Shown here one piece after another: positions 9,076-17,527 of a DNA stretch of 64,000 bases. The notes beneath the pieces were generated by a model. The model saw nothing but the letters and a program-made list of their open reading frames with translations, did not search any database and was not told the origin of the DNA. Position 1 is the first letter of the stretch. Each line of letters opens with the position of its first letter. Source of the DNA: Arthrobacter sp. YN (GTDB lineage Bacteria > Actinomycetota > Actinomycetes > Actinomycetales > Micrococcaceae); the NCBI RefSeq assembly GCF_002224285.1, contig NZ_CP022436.1, forward strand, positions 744,001 to 808,000. The letters run 5' to 3'. The position numbers and the translations under genes are program-made.

Positions 9076-9812
9076 CTAGCCCGCCAGGGCGTCGTGGATG
9101 GGGGCTTCCTGGACGGCTGCTTCCAGCCGAATCGGCCGCCCGGCGTCGTCGAAGCGTGCTCCCGCCCGAGCTGGATGAAATGTACGGTCTGCGCAGTGTG
9201 GGCTTCAACAGATGCGTGCGCTTCAACAGCTGCCTTGACCACGACGTCGGTGGCCGGGGCTGGTGGGTGAGTGTCGCCGTCGGGCGTTCGGTTGCGTCGT
9301 GCGGCGCTGGCAGACAGCGTTCCGTGAATGAGCCGCGCCAGCTGGGCGACGTCGACGTCCGGTAGGTAGCCCTGGCGGACGCCGTCTTGAAGGATGTCCT
9401 GCAGAAGGATGTTGAGGTCGCCCACGTGGTCCGCGAGCTTCGCGAAGGAACCGGGGGAGAGGACTGCGGCCATGGCAGGTCCCGGGGGCAGGTGGCGGCG
9501 GCTCAGATCTTCCACTTGCGCGCGGACGTAAAGGGCCAACCTGTCCACGGGGTTTTCCAGCGCGGCCAGTGAATCGCGGAGGTCAACAATGAAGCGCTCG
9601 GTCTCGTCCAGGGCGTACGCGATCAGCAGTTGTTCCATGTCCGCGTAATAGTTGTAGACGGCGGTACGGCCCACCCCCGCATGCCGGGCGACGTCGGTCA
9701 TGGTCAGGCCGGGGAGGCCATGGGTGAAGAGGAGTTCACCGAAGGCAGTCAGGATCCTCCGCTGGGTCTCGGCGCGTTGGGCAGCATTCGTGGCGGCCGT
9801 GATCCTGGGCAT
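9076..9812 (-). CDS. TetR-family transcriptional regulator, apparent frameshift near C-terminus
   Basis: Residues 15-60 form a clear TetR N-terminal domain (RRILTAFGELLFTHGLPGL, then TMTDVARHAGVGRTAVYNYY). The effector domain continues to about residue 210. As read, the frame passes through the end of the LytR_C gene to 9018 with a low-complexity, non-coding tail. Restoring one base in the short C run at 9161-9163 gives GRGARFDDAGRPIRLEA and a natural stop TAG at 9078-9076, leaving a clean 29-base gap to the convergent gene. A palindrome just upstream of its start suggests autoregulation. Ligand unknown. Confidence 0.8.
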
Positions 9813-9825
9813 ATAGACACTTTAC

Positions 9826-9839
9826 AGTGATCTGTCACT
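9826..9839. promoter_or_regulatory. Inverted repeat upstream of tetR (likely operator)
   Basis: AGTGA-TCTG-TCACT is a perfect 5-4-5 inverted repeat beginning 14 bases upstream of the TetR start codon. Position and size suit autoregulation by the TetR protein. The assignment is inferred from location. Confidence 0.5.
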
Positions 9840-9856
9840 AAGAGCTGCGGGTTTCG

Positions 9857-10864
9857 TCAGGTGTCGCTGTTTCCTTCAGGCGCCCGGGCTGTGGTTTTGC
9901 GGATGACCAGATGCGGTGTCCGGACCACGCTGCCCGGTGACTTTGCCCCTTCAATCCGGTCCACGGCACGGCCGACGGCGGCGGCCGCAAGGCGCGGAGC
10001 GTCCTGGCTGACAGAGGATAACTGGACGTAACTCAGCTTGGCGAAGTTGCTGTCGTCATAGCCCAGCACCGATACATCTGAGGGGATGCTGATTCCCGCA
10101 GCCCTGAAGCTTTCCATGATTCCGAGGGCCGACCTGTCGTTGAAGGCGATGACTGCCGTTGGCAGATCAGCCTGAAGGATCTGCCCCGCGCTCATGCCGT
10201 CCTCCTCCCCGGGGCCGCCGGAAACAACCACGGGTTTCAGGCCGTGCCGGACCATCTCCCCGCGGTACGTCTCCCGGCGTATGTCCGACGAGACGGCAGT
10301 GCCGCCATCCACGTGGGTGATCCGGCGATGACCCAGGCTGACCAGATGGTCAACGGCCAGCACGATGCCGGCGTGATCGTCACTGCTGACCGAATCCACC
10401 TGCTCGCCCACGTCATCGCGCAGGAGGCTCACCACCGGCACCTGGCGGGCGTACTGTGCCAGATCATCCACGCTGAGAGTGGGGGCGATGATGATCAGCG
10501 CCTCGGCGCCGACGTCCAGCAAGGTCTCGATGGCGCGCGCCTCGGGTCTGCCGCCGGCCACTGCGCTCAGCGTTATCTCATAGCTCTTGGCAGACGCCTC
10601 AGCGTAGGCGGCATCGACGATTTCGGCGTGAAATGGCTGCGAGCTGGAAAAGGCGAGGCCCAGGAGTTTGGTCCTGCTGCTCCGCAGCAGCCTCGCGCGG
10701 GAGTCTGCCCGATAACCGAGATCGCTGGCCGCCTGCAGGACTCTTTGCCGGGTGGATTCCGCCGCGCCGGGGGCGCCCCGCATCACGATGGAAACCAAGG
10801 CCCGCGAGACGCCAGCCGCCTCGGCTACGTCCATCAGGGTGGGGCGGCGCTGCAGTTCTGACAT
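9857..10864 (-). CDS. LacI-family transcriptional regulator
   Basis: A 335-residue repressor. Residues 8-30 form the HTH (TLMDVAEAAGVSRALVSIVM), followed by the hinge helix region (RLLRSSRTKLLGLAF) and a periplasmic-binding-protein-like effector domain with the family's FNDRSALGIMESFRAAGI and VLGYDDSNFAKL blocks. It is divergent from the inositol-dehydrogenase-like gene, with a 106-base intergenic region carrying two copies of the same palindrome, so it most likely represses that operon and itself. A sugar or polyol related to inositol is the probable inducer (inference). Confidence 0.9.
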   Translation of the reverse strand: MSELQRRPTLMDVAEAAGVSRALVSIVMRGAPGAAESTRQRVLQAASDLGYRADSRARLLRSSRTKLLGLAFSSSQPFHAEIVDAAYAEASAKSYEITLSAVAGGRPEARAIETLLDVGAEALIIIAPTLSVDDLAQYARQVPVVSLLRDDVGEQVDSVSSDDHAGIVLAVDHLVSLGHRRITHVDGGTAVSSDIRRETYRGEMVRHGLKPVVVSGGPGEEDGMSAGQILQADLPTAVIAFNDRSALGIMESFRAAGISIPSDVSVLGYDDSNFAKLSYVQLSSVSQDAPRLAAAAVGRAVDRIEGAKSPGSVVRTPHLVIRKTTARAPEGNSDT

Positions 10865-10888
10865 ATTTCCTCCAATTGCAACCAGTGT

Positions 10889-10902
10889 ATAGAACGATCT
10901 AG
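10889..10902. promoter_or_regulatory. LacI-type operator copy 1
   Basis: ATAGA-ACGA-TCTAG in the divergent lacI/iolG intergenic region. It shares the core AGAACGATCTAG with a second copy 47 bases downstream. Inverted repeats with a central CG are typical LacI-family operators; two copies on the same side of the helix allow repression from both sites. Confidence 0.65.
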
Positions 10903-10935
10903 ACGGGACGTAAACCGCATGCCAGTATGGTCGGA

Positions 10936-10949
10936 CTAGAACGATCTAG
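10936..10949. promoter_or_regulatory. LacI-type operator copy 2
   Basis: CTAGA-ACGA-TCTAG, a perfect 5-4-5 inverted repeat, 22 bases before the iolG-like start codon and its AGGAG ribosome site. Repeats the core of copy 1. Confidence 0.65.
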
Positions 10950-10970
10950 AAGACACAAGTAGGAGCTCCT

Positions 10971-12116
10971 ATGGTTTACCTTCAGCATCCGGTCAGTGAA
11001 GACCGGCCGGTTCGTATTGCTCTGATCGGAGCGGGTTGGATTGGCAGTTTCCACGCCGAATCCGTTGCGCAGCGGATTCCCAATGCACGGCTGGAGGCCA
11101 TCGCGGATCCGGCACTTCCCGCCGTCCAGGCACTGGCTGAGCGACTGGGGGTCCGCAAGATCAGTACAGACCCGGAGGATGTACTGAATGATCCCGAGGT
11201 GGACGCTGTCCTGATTTCCGCGCCGGCCCGCTTTCATTCCGGGCTGATCGCGGCGGCAGCACGTGCCGGTAAGCATGCCTTCTGCGAAAAGCCGGGCGGC
11301 CGTACTGTGGAAGAACTTGACGAGGCGCTGGAAGCAGCAGAGGCCGCAGGTGTGGTGGTCCAGTTCGGTTTCAACCGCCGCTACGCGGCAGATTTCGCTG
11401 CCGCCCGCCAACTCATCGATGATGGCGCTGTGGGAACACCGCAATTGTTGCGGTCCCTGACCCGCGACCCGGGAAGCAAGGACGGGATTGCCAATCCGGA
11501 GCGGATTGCACCCGGCACCATTTTCCTTGAGACCCTCATCCACGACTTTGATACCTTGAACTGGCTGAACCCCGGCGCTGTCCCTGTTCGCGTTCATGCG
11601 GTGGCTGATGCGCTGGTAGCTCCCGAGGCAAAAGGGGGCGGGCTGTTGGATACCGCTGTGGTCACGGTGACCTACAGCAACGGGGCCATTGCCGTGGCCG
11701 AGGCCAACTTCAACGCCCTGTACGGCTATGACGTGCGGGGAGAGGTTTTTGGCTCTGCGGGAATGGTGACGGCGGGAGGTCCGCAGGCCAGCTCGGCCAC
11801 GAGCTACACCGCTGCCGGTATCAGTTCGGCCACCGTCCGTCTGAACGTGGACCTCTTTCACGATGCCTACACGGCTGAACTTGCCCACTTTGTGGATACG
11901 GTGAAGGCTGACCGCGATGGTACCCAGGCTCCCGCGGCGCAAGGTGCTGGCGGAACCGACGCGCGGAACGCCCTGGCCGTTGCCTTGGCTGCCACCCGTT
12001 CGGCCCACACCGGACTGCCGGTTGATGTGGCATCGATTGCCGCACTGCGTCCGGCGGAACCCGCGCTGCTCACTGTGGGGACAAAGCATGAGTTTCCGCC
12101 TGGCCGCATGCGCTGA
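10971..12116 (+). CDS. iolG: Gfo/Idh/MocA oxidoreductase, inositol 2-dehydrogenase-like
   Basis: A 381-residue NAD(P)-dependent dehydrogenase that oxidises a ring or sugar hydroxyl; the best functional guess is myo-inositol 2-dehydrogenase. The Rossmann motif ALIGAGWIGSFHAESV is near residue 17, the EKPGGRT motif with the catalytic Lys near 103, and the active-site segment ETLIHDFDTLNWL near 185 supplies the conserved Asp-His. AGGAG precedes the ATG. It overlaps the next gene by 29 bases. Repression by the divergent LacI through the twin operators is likely. Symbol is a family-level assignment; a scyllo-inositol or sugar dehydrogenase is possible. Confidence 0.8.
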   Translation: MVYLQHPVSEDRPVRIALIGAGWIGSFHAESVAQRIPNARLEAIADPALPAVQALAERLGVRKISTDPEDVLNDPEVDAVLISAPARFHSGLIAAAARAGKHAFCEKPGGRTVEELDEALEAAEAAGVVVQFGFNRRYAADFAAARQLIDDGAVGTPQLLRSLTRDPGSKDGIANPERIAPGTIFLETLIHDFDTLNWLNPGAVPVRVHAVADALVAPEAKGGGLLDTAVVTVTYSNGAIAVAEANFNALYGYDVRGEVFGSAGMVTAGGPQASSATSYTAAGISSATVRLNVDLFHDAYTAELAHFVDTVKADRDGTQAPAAQGAGGTDARNALAVALAATRSAHTGLPVDVASIAALRPAEPALLTVGTKHEFPPGRMR

Positions 12117-12879
12117 AATGCTCTACGGCGAACTGCCCTTGACGGAGCGTGTGAAAAGGATCCACGGGCAAGGGTTCGAGGTGGAGCTGTGGGACACCCG
12201 GGGCCGGGACATCGCGGCCCTGGCAGCAACAGGAGCCCGGTTCTCGTCGATGAGCGGCTACTTTGGCGGCAGCCTCACTGATCCAAGCAGTGCCGAAGAC
12301 GTGCTGGCTTCCGCGGAGAAGTTGATTCCCGTGGCGCTTGAACTTGGCGTCGAGCGGATGGTGGTCCACCCTGCCGAGCTCGGTGAGGGCGGCCGGGCCG
12401 TCCGACCGGTTCACAGGTCCACAGGCGAGATGTGGCTAACCGGCAGAAGCACCCTCGAACGGCTGGGGGCGCTGGGAGAGAAGCACGGAGTGACCTTCGC
12501 GCTGGAGAACCTGAACACCATCCTGGACCACCCCGGAATCCCTTTGGCGAGGGCCAAAGACACCCTGGCGTTGGTCTCCGCGGTCAACCACTCCAACGTC
12601 AGGATGATGTTGGACCTGTATCACGCCCAAATCGGCGAAGGAAACTTGATCGAACTTGTCCGGGCCGCGTTGCCCTGGGTGGGAGAAATACAGGTGGCCG
12701 ACGTCCCCGGCCGTTGCGAACCCGGCACTGGGGAAGTCAACTACCGCGGCGTCGCAGATGCTCTTCGGAAGGCCGGATACGCGGGGGTCATAGGCCTCGA
12801 GGCGAAGGCCGCCGGGGGAGACGACCTGCAATCAGGGGACGCCGCGCTGGCGGCTTTCCGTGCGGCCTTTGAAAGCTAG
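12088..12879 (+). CDS. Hydroxypyruvate isomerase / sugar-phosphate isomerase-epimerase (TIM barrel)
   Basis: A 263-residue AP-endonuclease-2-like TIM barrel. Visible blocks include an early strand LAACAEMLY, VVHPAE mid-protein, TFALENLNT with a metal-binding Glu, MLDLYHAQIGEG with Asp and His, and EIQVADVPGR plus VIGLEAKA near the end, together the usual Glu-Asp-His-Glu metal site of the Hyi/IolE/IolI group. The start ATG 12088 lies inside the end of the dehydrogenase gene, so the two are translationally coupled and probably act in succession on the same substrate. Confidence 0.82.
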   Translation: MSFRLAACAEMLYGELPLTERVKRIHGQGFEVELWDTRGRDIAALAATGARFSSMSGYFGGSLTDPSSAEDVLASAEKLIPVALELGVERMVVHPAELGEGGRAVRPVHRSTGEMWLTGRSTLERLGALGEKHGVTFALENLNTILDHPGIPLARAKDTLALVSAVNHSNVRMMLDLYHAQIGEGNLIELVRAALPWVGEIQVADVPGRCEPGTGEVNYRGVADALRKAGYAGVIGLEAKAAGGDDLQSGDAALAAFRAAFES

Positions 12880-13036
12880 CCAAGAGCGGCCTGCCCGCGG
12901 GTCAAGGATGGCACGCTAGGCTCCCGCGTTGGTCGTTACCAGCGCGGGGGCGCTGCATCCAAGGGTAAAAACTCGCGTAGCATCAAGGAAAACCGGTCAA
13001 TCGCAGCGCCGGTGAACACTGTAGCTAGGGGGCGTA

Positions 13037-14038
13037 TTGCGCGCAACGGTCAAGGACGTGGCGCGCCGTGCAGGGGTTTCGCCCAAAACGGTCTCGAACG
13101 TGATGAACGGTGTGGTACCTGTCAGTGCTCCTACCCGGCTCCGGGTTGAACAGGCCATGGCGGAACTGGATTACGTGCCCAATCTTTCTGCGCGCGGACT
13201 GCGGAATGGCCGCTCCGGGGTTATTGCCCTCGCTTTGCCGGACCTGGCAACACCGTACTCGGCGGAGGTGGCCCACCATATTGTGGAGGTGGCCCATGAG
13301 CAGGGCTGGATTGTCCAGATCGAGGAAACGGGCTCGGACCCTGACCGCGAGCAGGAGCTGATGACGCGGGCACGCTCCAACCTGATCGACGGATTGATCC
13401 TCAACCCCGTGGTGTTGGATGAGAGTGCGGTCAAGGTTGGAGTTGCTCTGCCTCCAGTGGTTCTTCTGGGCGAGGTGACGCAGCAGCTGGCCGATCGGGT
13501 CTTTGTCAACAGCCTGACGGCGGCCCGGGACATGACGCTGGCACTGGCCAAGCCCGGGCGGAGGCGCATTGCGGTCCTTGGAACCACCCAGGGACGAGGA
13601 TCTGCGGCAGCCATCCAGCGTACCCAGGGGTATGAGGCCGCTTTGGACATCCTCGGTATCCCCAAAGATGAGTCACTGCTGATTCCTTGCGAAAAGTGGA
13701 CGCCCGAAACGGCCGCCAAAGCCCTGGACGCCTACCTGGATCAGCACCCTGTTCCAGAAGCTCTCTTCTGCTTCACCGACTCCATGGCGATTGGTGCCCT
13801 GAGCGTGCTCTGGAAGAGGGGCTTGCGGATACCCGAAGATATCGCCGTTGCGGGTTTCGATGACATTGCCGATGGCCGCTACGCCGTCCCTTCGCTGACT
13901 ACGGTTTCCTTTGATAAGCGAACCATTGCCAGCGAAGCCCTGCGTCTGCTGACGGAGCGCATGGGGGACAGGACCCATGGGCAGCGGGTTGTCAGTGTGG
14001 ATTACAGCATTGTGGAGCGGGGCAGCAGCAAGGCCTGA
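13037..14038 (+). CDS. LacI-family transcriptional regulator of the arabinoside importer
   Basis: A 333-residue repressor starting at TTG 13037, preceded by AGGGGGC. The HTH comprises TVKDVARRAGVSPKTVSNVM, then the hinge region with LRNGRSGVIALALP; the effector domain has FCFTDSMAIGALSVLW and VAGFDDIADGRYAVP. It lies directly upstream of, and in the same direction as, the binding-protein/permease/arabinofuranosidase genes, separated by 241 bases containing two strong palindromes. It is therefore the likely regulator of that operon. Confidence 0.88.
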   Translation: MRATVKDVARRAGVSPKTVSNVMNGVVPVSAPTRLRVEQAMAELDYVPNLSARGLRNGRSGVIALALPDLATPYSAEVAHHIVEVAHEQGWIVQIEETGSDPDREQELMTRARSNLIDGLILNPVVLDESAVKVGVALPPVVLLGEVTQQLADRVFVNSLTAARDMTLALAKPGRRRIAVLGTTQGRGSAAAIQRTQGYEAALDILGIPKDESLLIPCEKWTPETAAKALDAYLDQHPVPEALFCFTDSMAIGALSVLWKRGLRIPEDIAVAGFDDIADGRYAVPSLTTVSFDKRTIASEALRLLTERMGDRTHGQRVVSVDYSIVERGSSKA

Positions 14039-14056
14039 AACGAGAGCCGTCCACTA

Positions 14057-14076
14057 AATTGTGTGCGCTAACAATT
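14057..14076. promoter_or_regulatory. lac-operator-like site upstream of the importer
   Basis: AATTGTGTGCGCTAACAATT is a near-perfect inverted repeat with AATTGT/ACAATT arms and a central CG. It resembles the E. coli lac operator and the TTGTTAGCGCTAACAA type of actinobacterial LacI site. It lies 18 bases after the lacI stop and about 200 bases before the binding-protein gene. Confidence 0.65.
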
Positions 14077-14091
14077 TTCTCTTGCCCCGCT

Positions 14092-14109
14092 CATTACATC
14101 GATGTAATG
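14092..14109. promoter_or_regulatory. 18-bp perfect palindrome
   Basis: CATTACATCGATGTAATG is perfectly self-complementary, with a central CG as in LacI-type operators. It follows the lac-like site by 15 bases and is probably a second operator for the same or another LacI-family protein. Core promoter elements are not clear enough to call. Confidence 0.55.
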
Positions 14110-14199
14110 TGAGACCTGCGTCACCCCGGGCCACCATATACCCGAGTGTGGAGACGCGCCGGAGCCGGACTTCAAGCGGTGCAGCAGCTATGCAGCGCA

Positions 14200-14232
14200 G
14201 CAGCAACAACGCAGCAACAACGCAGTAACACC
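14200..14232. repeat. 11-bp tandem repeat in the leader of the binding-protein gene
   Basis: Three consecutive units: GCAGCAACAAC twice exactly, then GCAGTAACACC with two changes, followed by further GCAG-rich sequence up to the ribosome site. The repeats sit in the presumed 5' untranslated region. They may be slippage-prone; no function can be read from them. Confidence 0.6.
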
Positions 14233-14279
14233 GCAGTGCAGCAGTGACCTTTCAGCGGACCCATCCAAAGGAGTGACGG

Positions 14280-15614
14280 GTGAAGCAGTTTGAATCTTTG
14301 ACCGGGAAACAGTTGTCCCGGAGACAGTTACTAACAGGATCGGCCCTCCTTGGCGGGGGACTCCTGGCAACAGGCCTCACCGGTTGCGGAGGGGCAGCCC
14401 AGGCCGCCGCAGTGCAGGACATCGGGTTCTGGCACCTCCTCTCCGGCGGTGACGGCATCAAGATGCAGGCCATGATCAACGCGGCCAACCAGGCCAATCC
14501 CGGTTTCAAGGTGCACCCCACAGTGCTGGCCTGGGGGCCGCCGTACTACACCAAGTTGGCCATGGCATCGGCAGGAGGCCGCCCGCCCGAGGTGGCCATC
14601 ATGCACGCCAGCAGGGTACCCGGCTACGCCCCGGGCGGACTCATCGATCCGTGGGACCTGGACCTTCTTGCCGAGAACGGCGTGACGGCATCCGACTTCG
14701 CTCCCAGAATCTGGGAGAAGAGCCAGCATGGCGGCAAGGTCTTCTCCATTGCCCTGGACTCGCACCCGTTCGTCATGTTCTACAACACGGACGTAGCAGC
14801 CAAAGCGGGCGTCCTGGGCGGCAACGGGCAGCTCCAGGAGGTGAGCTCGCCGGACGAGTTCAAGGCAATGGCCCTGGAAATGCAGAAAGTGACCAAGGCC
14901 CACGGCCTGTCCTTCGGCTATCTGGGCAGTGGATCGCAGATGTGGCGCTTGTTCTACACCCTCTACAAGCAGCACGGCGTGGACATGGAACTGACGCCGG
15001 GCCAGCCTATGAAGGTGGACCGGGACGCGGCCATAGAGTCGCTGGAATTCATGGCTTCCCTGTTTGACGACACCATCGCAGCCCAGGCCGGTGACATCAG
15101 TACCGGTATCGCCGAGTTCGCCCGCGGCGGTTCCGGGATGCTGTTCAGCGGTGTTTGGGAACTGCCCACCATGAAGAAGGCCGGCATTCCCGTTGACGCG
15201 GCCACCATTCCCACGCTGTACGGGACACCGGCCTCTTACGCGGACTCGCACTCGTTCGTCCTGCCACGGCAACTCAACGTCAACGAGGACAAGCGCCGGG
15301 ACGTCTACAAGTTTGTCACCGACGTCCTGAAGGGATCGCTGTCCTGGGCAGAAGCCGGACACATCCCCGGGTACCAGCCCGTGGTCCAATCACAGGCGTA
15401 CCGCGAACTCACCCCGCAGATTCACTATGCCAACGCGGCGGACATCATCGCCTACGATCCCGAGGCCTGGTTCAGTGGCTCCGGCTCGGACTGGCAGACC
15501 TACTTCGCGGAGAACGTGCAGAACGTCCTCTTGGGCAGGGACAAGGCCTCCGCCGGATGGGATGCCTTCGAACAGCGCACCAACACCCTCCTCTCCCGTC
15601 CCAACCCGGTCTAA
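14280..15614 (+). CDS. ABC transporter sugar-binding lipoprotein (family 1)
   Basis: A 444-residue extracytoplasmic solute-binding protein. The N-terminus has a twin-arginine signal (SRRQLLTGSALLGGG) ending in lipobox LTGC near residue 36, so it is probably Tat-exported and lipidated. The mature part follows family-1 architecture, with NPGFKVHP, FVMFYNTDVAAKAGV and FARGGSGMLFSGVWEL near the hinge. Start GTG 14280 has AAAGGAG upstream. It heads an operon with two permeases and a GH51 arabinofuranosidase, so arabino-oligosaccharides are the likely ligand. Confidence 0.9.
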   Translation: MKQFESLTGKQLSRRQLLTGSALLGGGLLATGLTGCGGAAQAAAVQDIGFWHLLSGGDGIKMQAMINAANQANPGFKVHPTVLAWGPPYYTKLAMASAGGRPPEVAIMHASRVPGYAPGGLIDPWDLDLLAENGVTASDFAPRIWEKSQHGGKVFSIALDSHPFVMFYNTDVAAKAGVLGGNGQLQEVSSPDEFKAMALEMQKVTKAHGLSFGYLGSGSQMWRLFYTLYKQHGVDMELTPGQPMKVDRDAAIESLEFMASLFDDTIAAQAGDISTGIAEFARGGSGMLFSGVWELPTMKKAGIPVDAATIPTLYGTPASYADSHSFVLPRQLNVNEDKRRDVYKFVTDVLKGSLSWAEAGHIPGYQPVVQSQAYRELTPQIHYANAADIIAYDPEAWFSGSGSDWQTYFAENVQNVLLGRDKASAGWDAFEQRTNTLLSRPNPV

Positions 15615-15650
15615 CCGGCCCACGTACCGAGCGACCAAAGGAGTTCTTGA

Positions 15651-16571
15651 ATGAGTACCTCTACGCTGTCCCGGCCGAGGCCGGAGAGTCTGCGCAAACC
15701 CGGGAGCCGCACCCGCAGCAACCTGAGCGGCTGGGGATTTGCCGCCCCGTTCCTGGTGTTCTTCCTCGTTTTCCTCGTCTGGCCCATCCTCTACGGCTTC
15801 TACATGAGCCTCACGGGCAAGTCCCTGACCGGGGCCAACGACAGCCTGATCGGTTTCGCCAACTACGCCGAGGCCTTGGCCGACGCAGACATGTGGCGGT
15901 CCTTGGGCAACACCCTCTACTTCACGGTGATCAGCACCGTGCCCCTGGTCCTCGTAGCCCTGGTCATGGCAGCCCTGCTCAACGTGGGACTCCCGGCCCA
16001 ATGGCTGTGGCGGCTCTCCTACTTTGCGCCCTACCTGCTGGCTTCCACCGTGGTTTCGCTGTTCTTCACCTGGATGTACAACCCGCAGCTCGGCCTGATC
16101 AACGAGTTCCTCACCGGCATCGGTCTTCCTCGGGTTGCCTGGCTGAATGACCCCAACGTGGCCATGTGGGCAATTGTCATCGCCACCCTCTGGTGGACGG
16201 TGGGCTTCAATTTCCTGCTCTACCTGGCCGCCATGCAAAACATCCCCGCCCAGCACTACGAGGCAGCCTCCCTGGACGGCGCCGGGGCCTGGCGCCAGTT
16301 CTTCTCCATCACGCTGCCACAGCTCACCCCCACCACCGTGATGATCGTGCTCCTCCAGATCCTGGCGTCACTGAAGATCTTCGACCAGGTCTATCAAATG
16401 ACCGCAGGAGGGCCGGCAGGATCCACCCGCCCCGTGGTGCAGTACATCTTTGAAACAGGGTTCACCGGCTACCGGCTGGGCTACTCCGCAGCCATCTCCT
16501 ACATCTTCTTCGGACTGATCGTGGTTGTTTCTGTCATGCAGTTCGTCATCACCCGCCGCAGGAGTGCATAA
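15651..16571 (+). CDS. ABC transporter permease, MalF-type
   Basis: A 306-residue inner-membrane permease with six predicted transmembrane segments; the first is near residues 28-52 (FAAPFLVFFLVFLVWPILYGFYM). The ATPase-coupling EAA loop is HYEAASLDGAGAWRQFF followed by SITLPQL near residue 205. AAAGGAG precedes the ATG. The next permease starts two bases after its stop. No ATPase gene is in this operon, so it must share a general MsmK/MsiK-type ATPase encoded elsewhere (established for many actinobacterial sugar importers; inferred here). Confidence 0.92.
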   Translation: MSTSTLSRPRPESLRKPGSRTRSNLSGWGFAAPFLVFFLVFLVWPILYGFYMSLTGKSLTGANDSLIGFANYAEALADADMWRSLGNTLYFTVISTVPLVLVALVMAALLNVGLPAQWLWRLSYFAPYLLASTVVSLFFTWMYNPQLGLINEFLTGIGLPRVAWLNDPNVAMWAIVIATLWWTVGFNFLLYLAAMQNIPAQHYEAASLDGAGAWRQFFSITLPQLTPTTVMIVLLQILASLKIFDQVYQMTAGGPAGSTRPVVQYIFETGFTGYRLGYSAAISYIFFGLIVVVSVMQFVITRRRSA

Positions 16572-16573
16572 CC

Positions 16574-17476
16574 ATGACAACCCCTACCTTGACCCGTCCC
16601 GCGCCCAGCACCACCACCACTAACAGCCCGAAGATCCGCCAACCCCGCAAGAAGCTGACGGTGGGCAGGATTGCGGCCATCGTGGTCGCCGCATTCATTG
16701 CCGTACTGTGGCTGATCCCGTTCGCCTGGGCCACAGCGACCGCTTTCAAGACCGAGACGGATGCCGCAGCGCCGGACGTCACCTGGCTGCCGCCGTCGGG
16801 CTTCACTCCTGAAGCGTTCGTCAAGGTGTTCCAAGACGGCAACATCCCGCTCTGGACGTGGAATTCGCTCTACACCTCGGCGGCCATCACGGCCATCACC
16901 CTGGTGATCTCGGCACTGGTGGCCTACGCGCTCTCGAGGATCGACTTCAAGGGCAAAAAGGTGTTGATGACCGTGATCATCGCGTCCATCATCATCCCGC
17001 CGCCCGTGCTGATCATCCCGCTGTTCTACCAAATGCTGGCGCTGAACCTGATCGATACCTCGTGGGCCATCATCCTGCCTCAGGTCATCCACCCAGCCAT
17101 GGTGTTCGTACTGAAGAAGTTCTTCGACCAGATCCCGCGCGAGCTTGAGGAAGCGGCCGTGATGGACGGCGCCAGCCGCTTGCGGATCTTCACTCAAATC
17201 ATCCTGCCGCTGTCCCGGCCCATCCTGGCCGCCGTCGCGATCTTCGTGTTCATCGGCGCGTGGAACAACTTCCTGTGGCCGTTCATCGCCACCAACGACG
17301 GCAACCTGCTGACCCTCCCGGTCGGCTTGCAAACCATCAAGAGCGCCTACGGCATCCAGTACGCGCAGAACATGGCTTCCGCGCTGCTGGCCGCGCTGCC
17401 GCTGATTGTGGTCTTCCTCTTCTTCCAGCGCCAAATCATCAAAGGCGTTGCGACGACGGGACTCGCCGGAACCTGA
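16574..17476 (+). CDS. ABC transporter permease, MalG-type
   Basis: A 300-residue permease with a Pro/Thr-rich cytoplasmic N-terminus of about 30 residues, six predicted membrane segments starting at AAIVVAAFIAVLWLIPF, and the EAA loop LEEAAVMDGASRLRIFTQ near residue 195. Pairs with the upstream MalF-type subunit to form the membrane channel of the arabinoside importer. Confidence 0.92.
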   Translation: MTTPTLTRPAPSTTTTNSPKIRQPRKKLTVGRIAAIVVAAFIAVLWLIPFAWATATAFKTETDAAAPDVTWLPPSGFTPEAFVKVFQDGNIPLWTWNSLYTSAAITAITLVISALVAYALSRIDFKGKKVLMTVIIASIIIPPPVLIIPLFYQMLALNLIDTSWAIILPQVIHPAMVFVLKKFFDQIPRELEEAAVMDGASRLRIFTQIILPLSRPILAAVAIFVFIGAWNNFLWPFIATNDGNLLTLPVGLQTIKSAYGIQYAQNMASALLAALPLIVVFLFFQRQIIKGVATTGLAGT

Positions 17477-17527
17477 CCCGGCACCTTTTTGACAACCAAA
17501 GATTCAGAACCACAACCAAGGAGATCC

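Noticed and set aside
14160..14240. CRISPR-like repeats
   Set aside because: The units are 11 bases with no spacers and no cas genes are nearby; it is a short tandem repeat.
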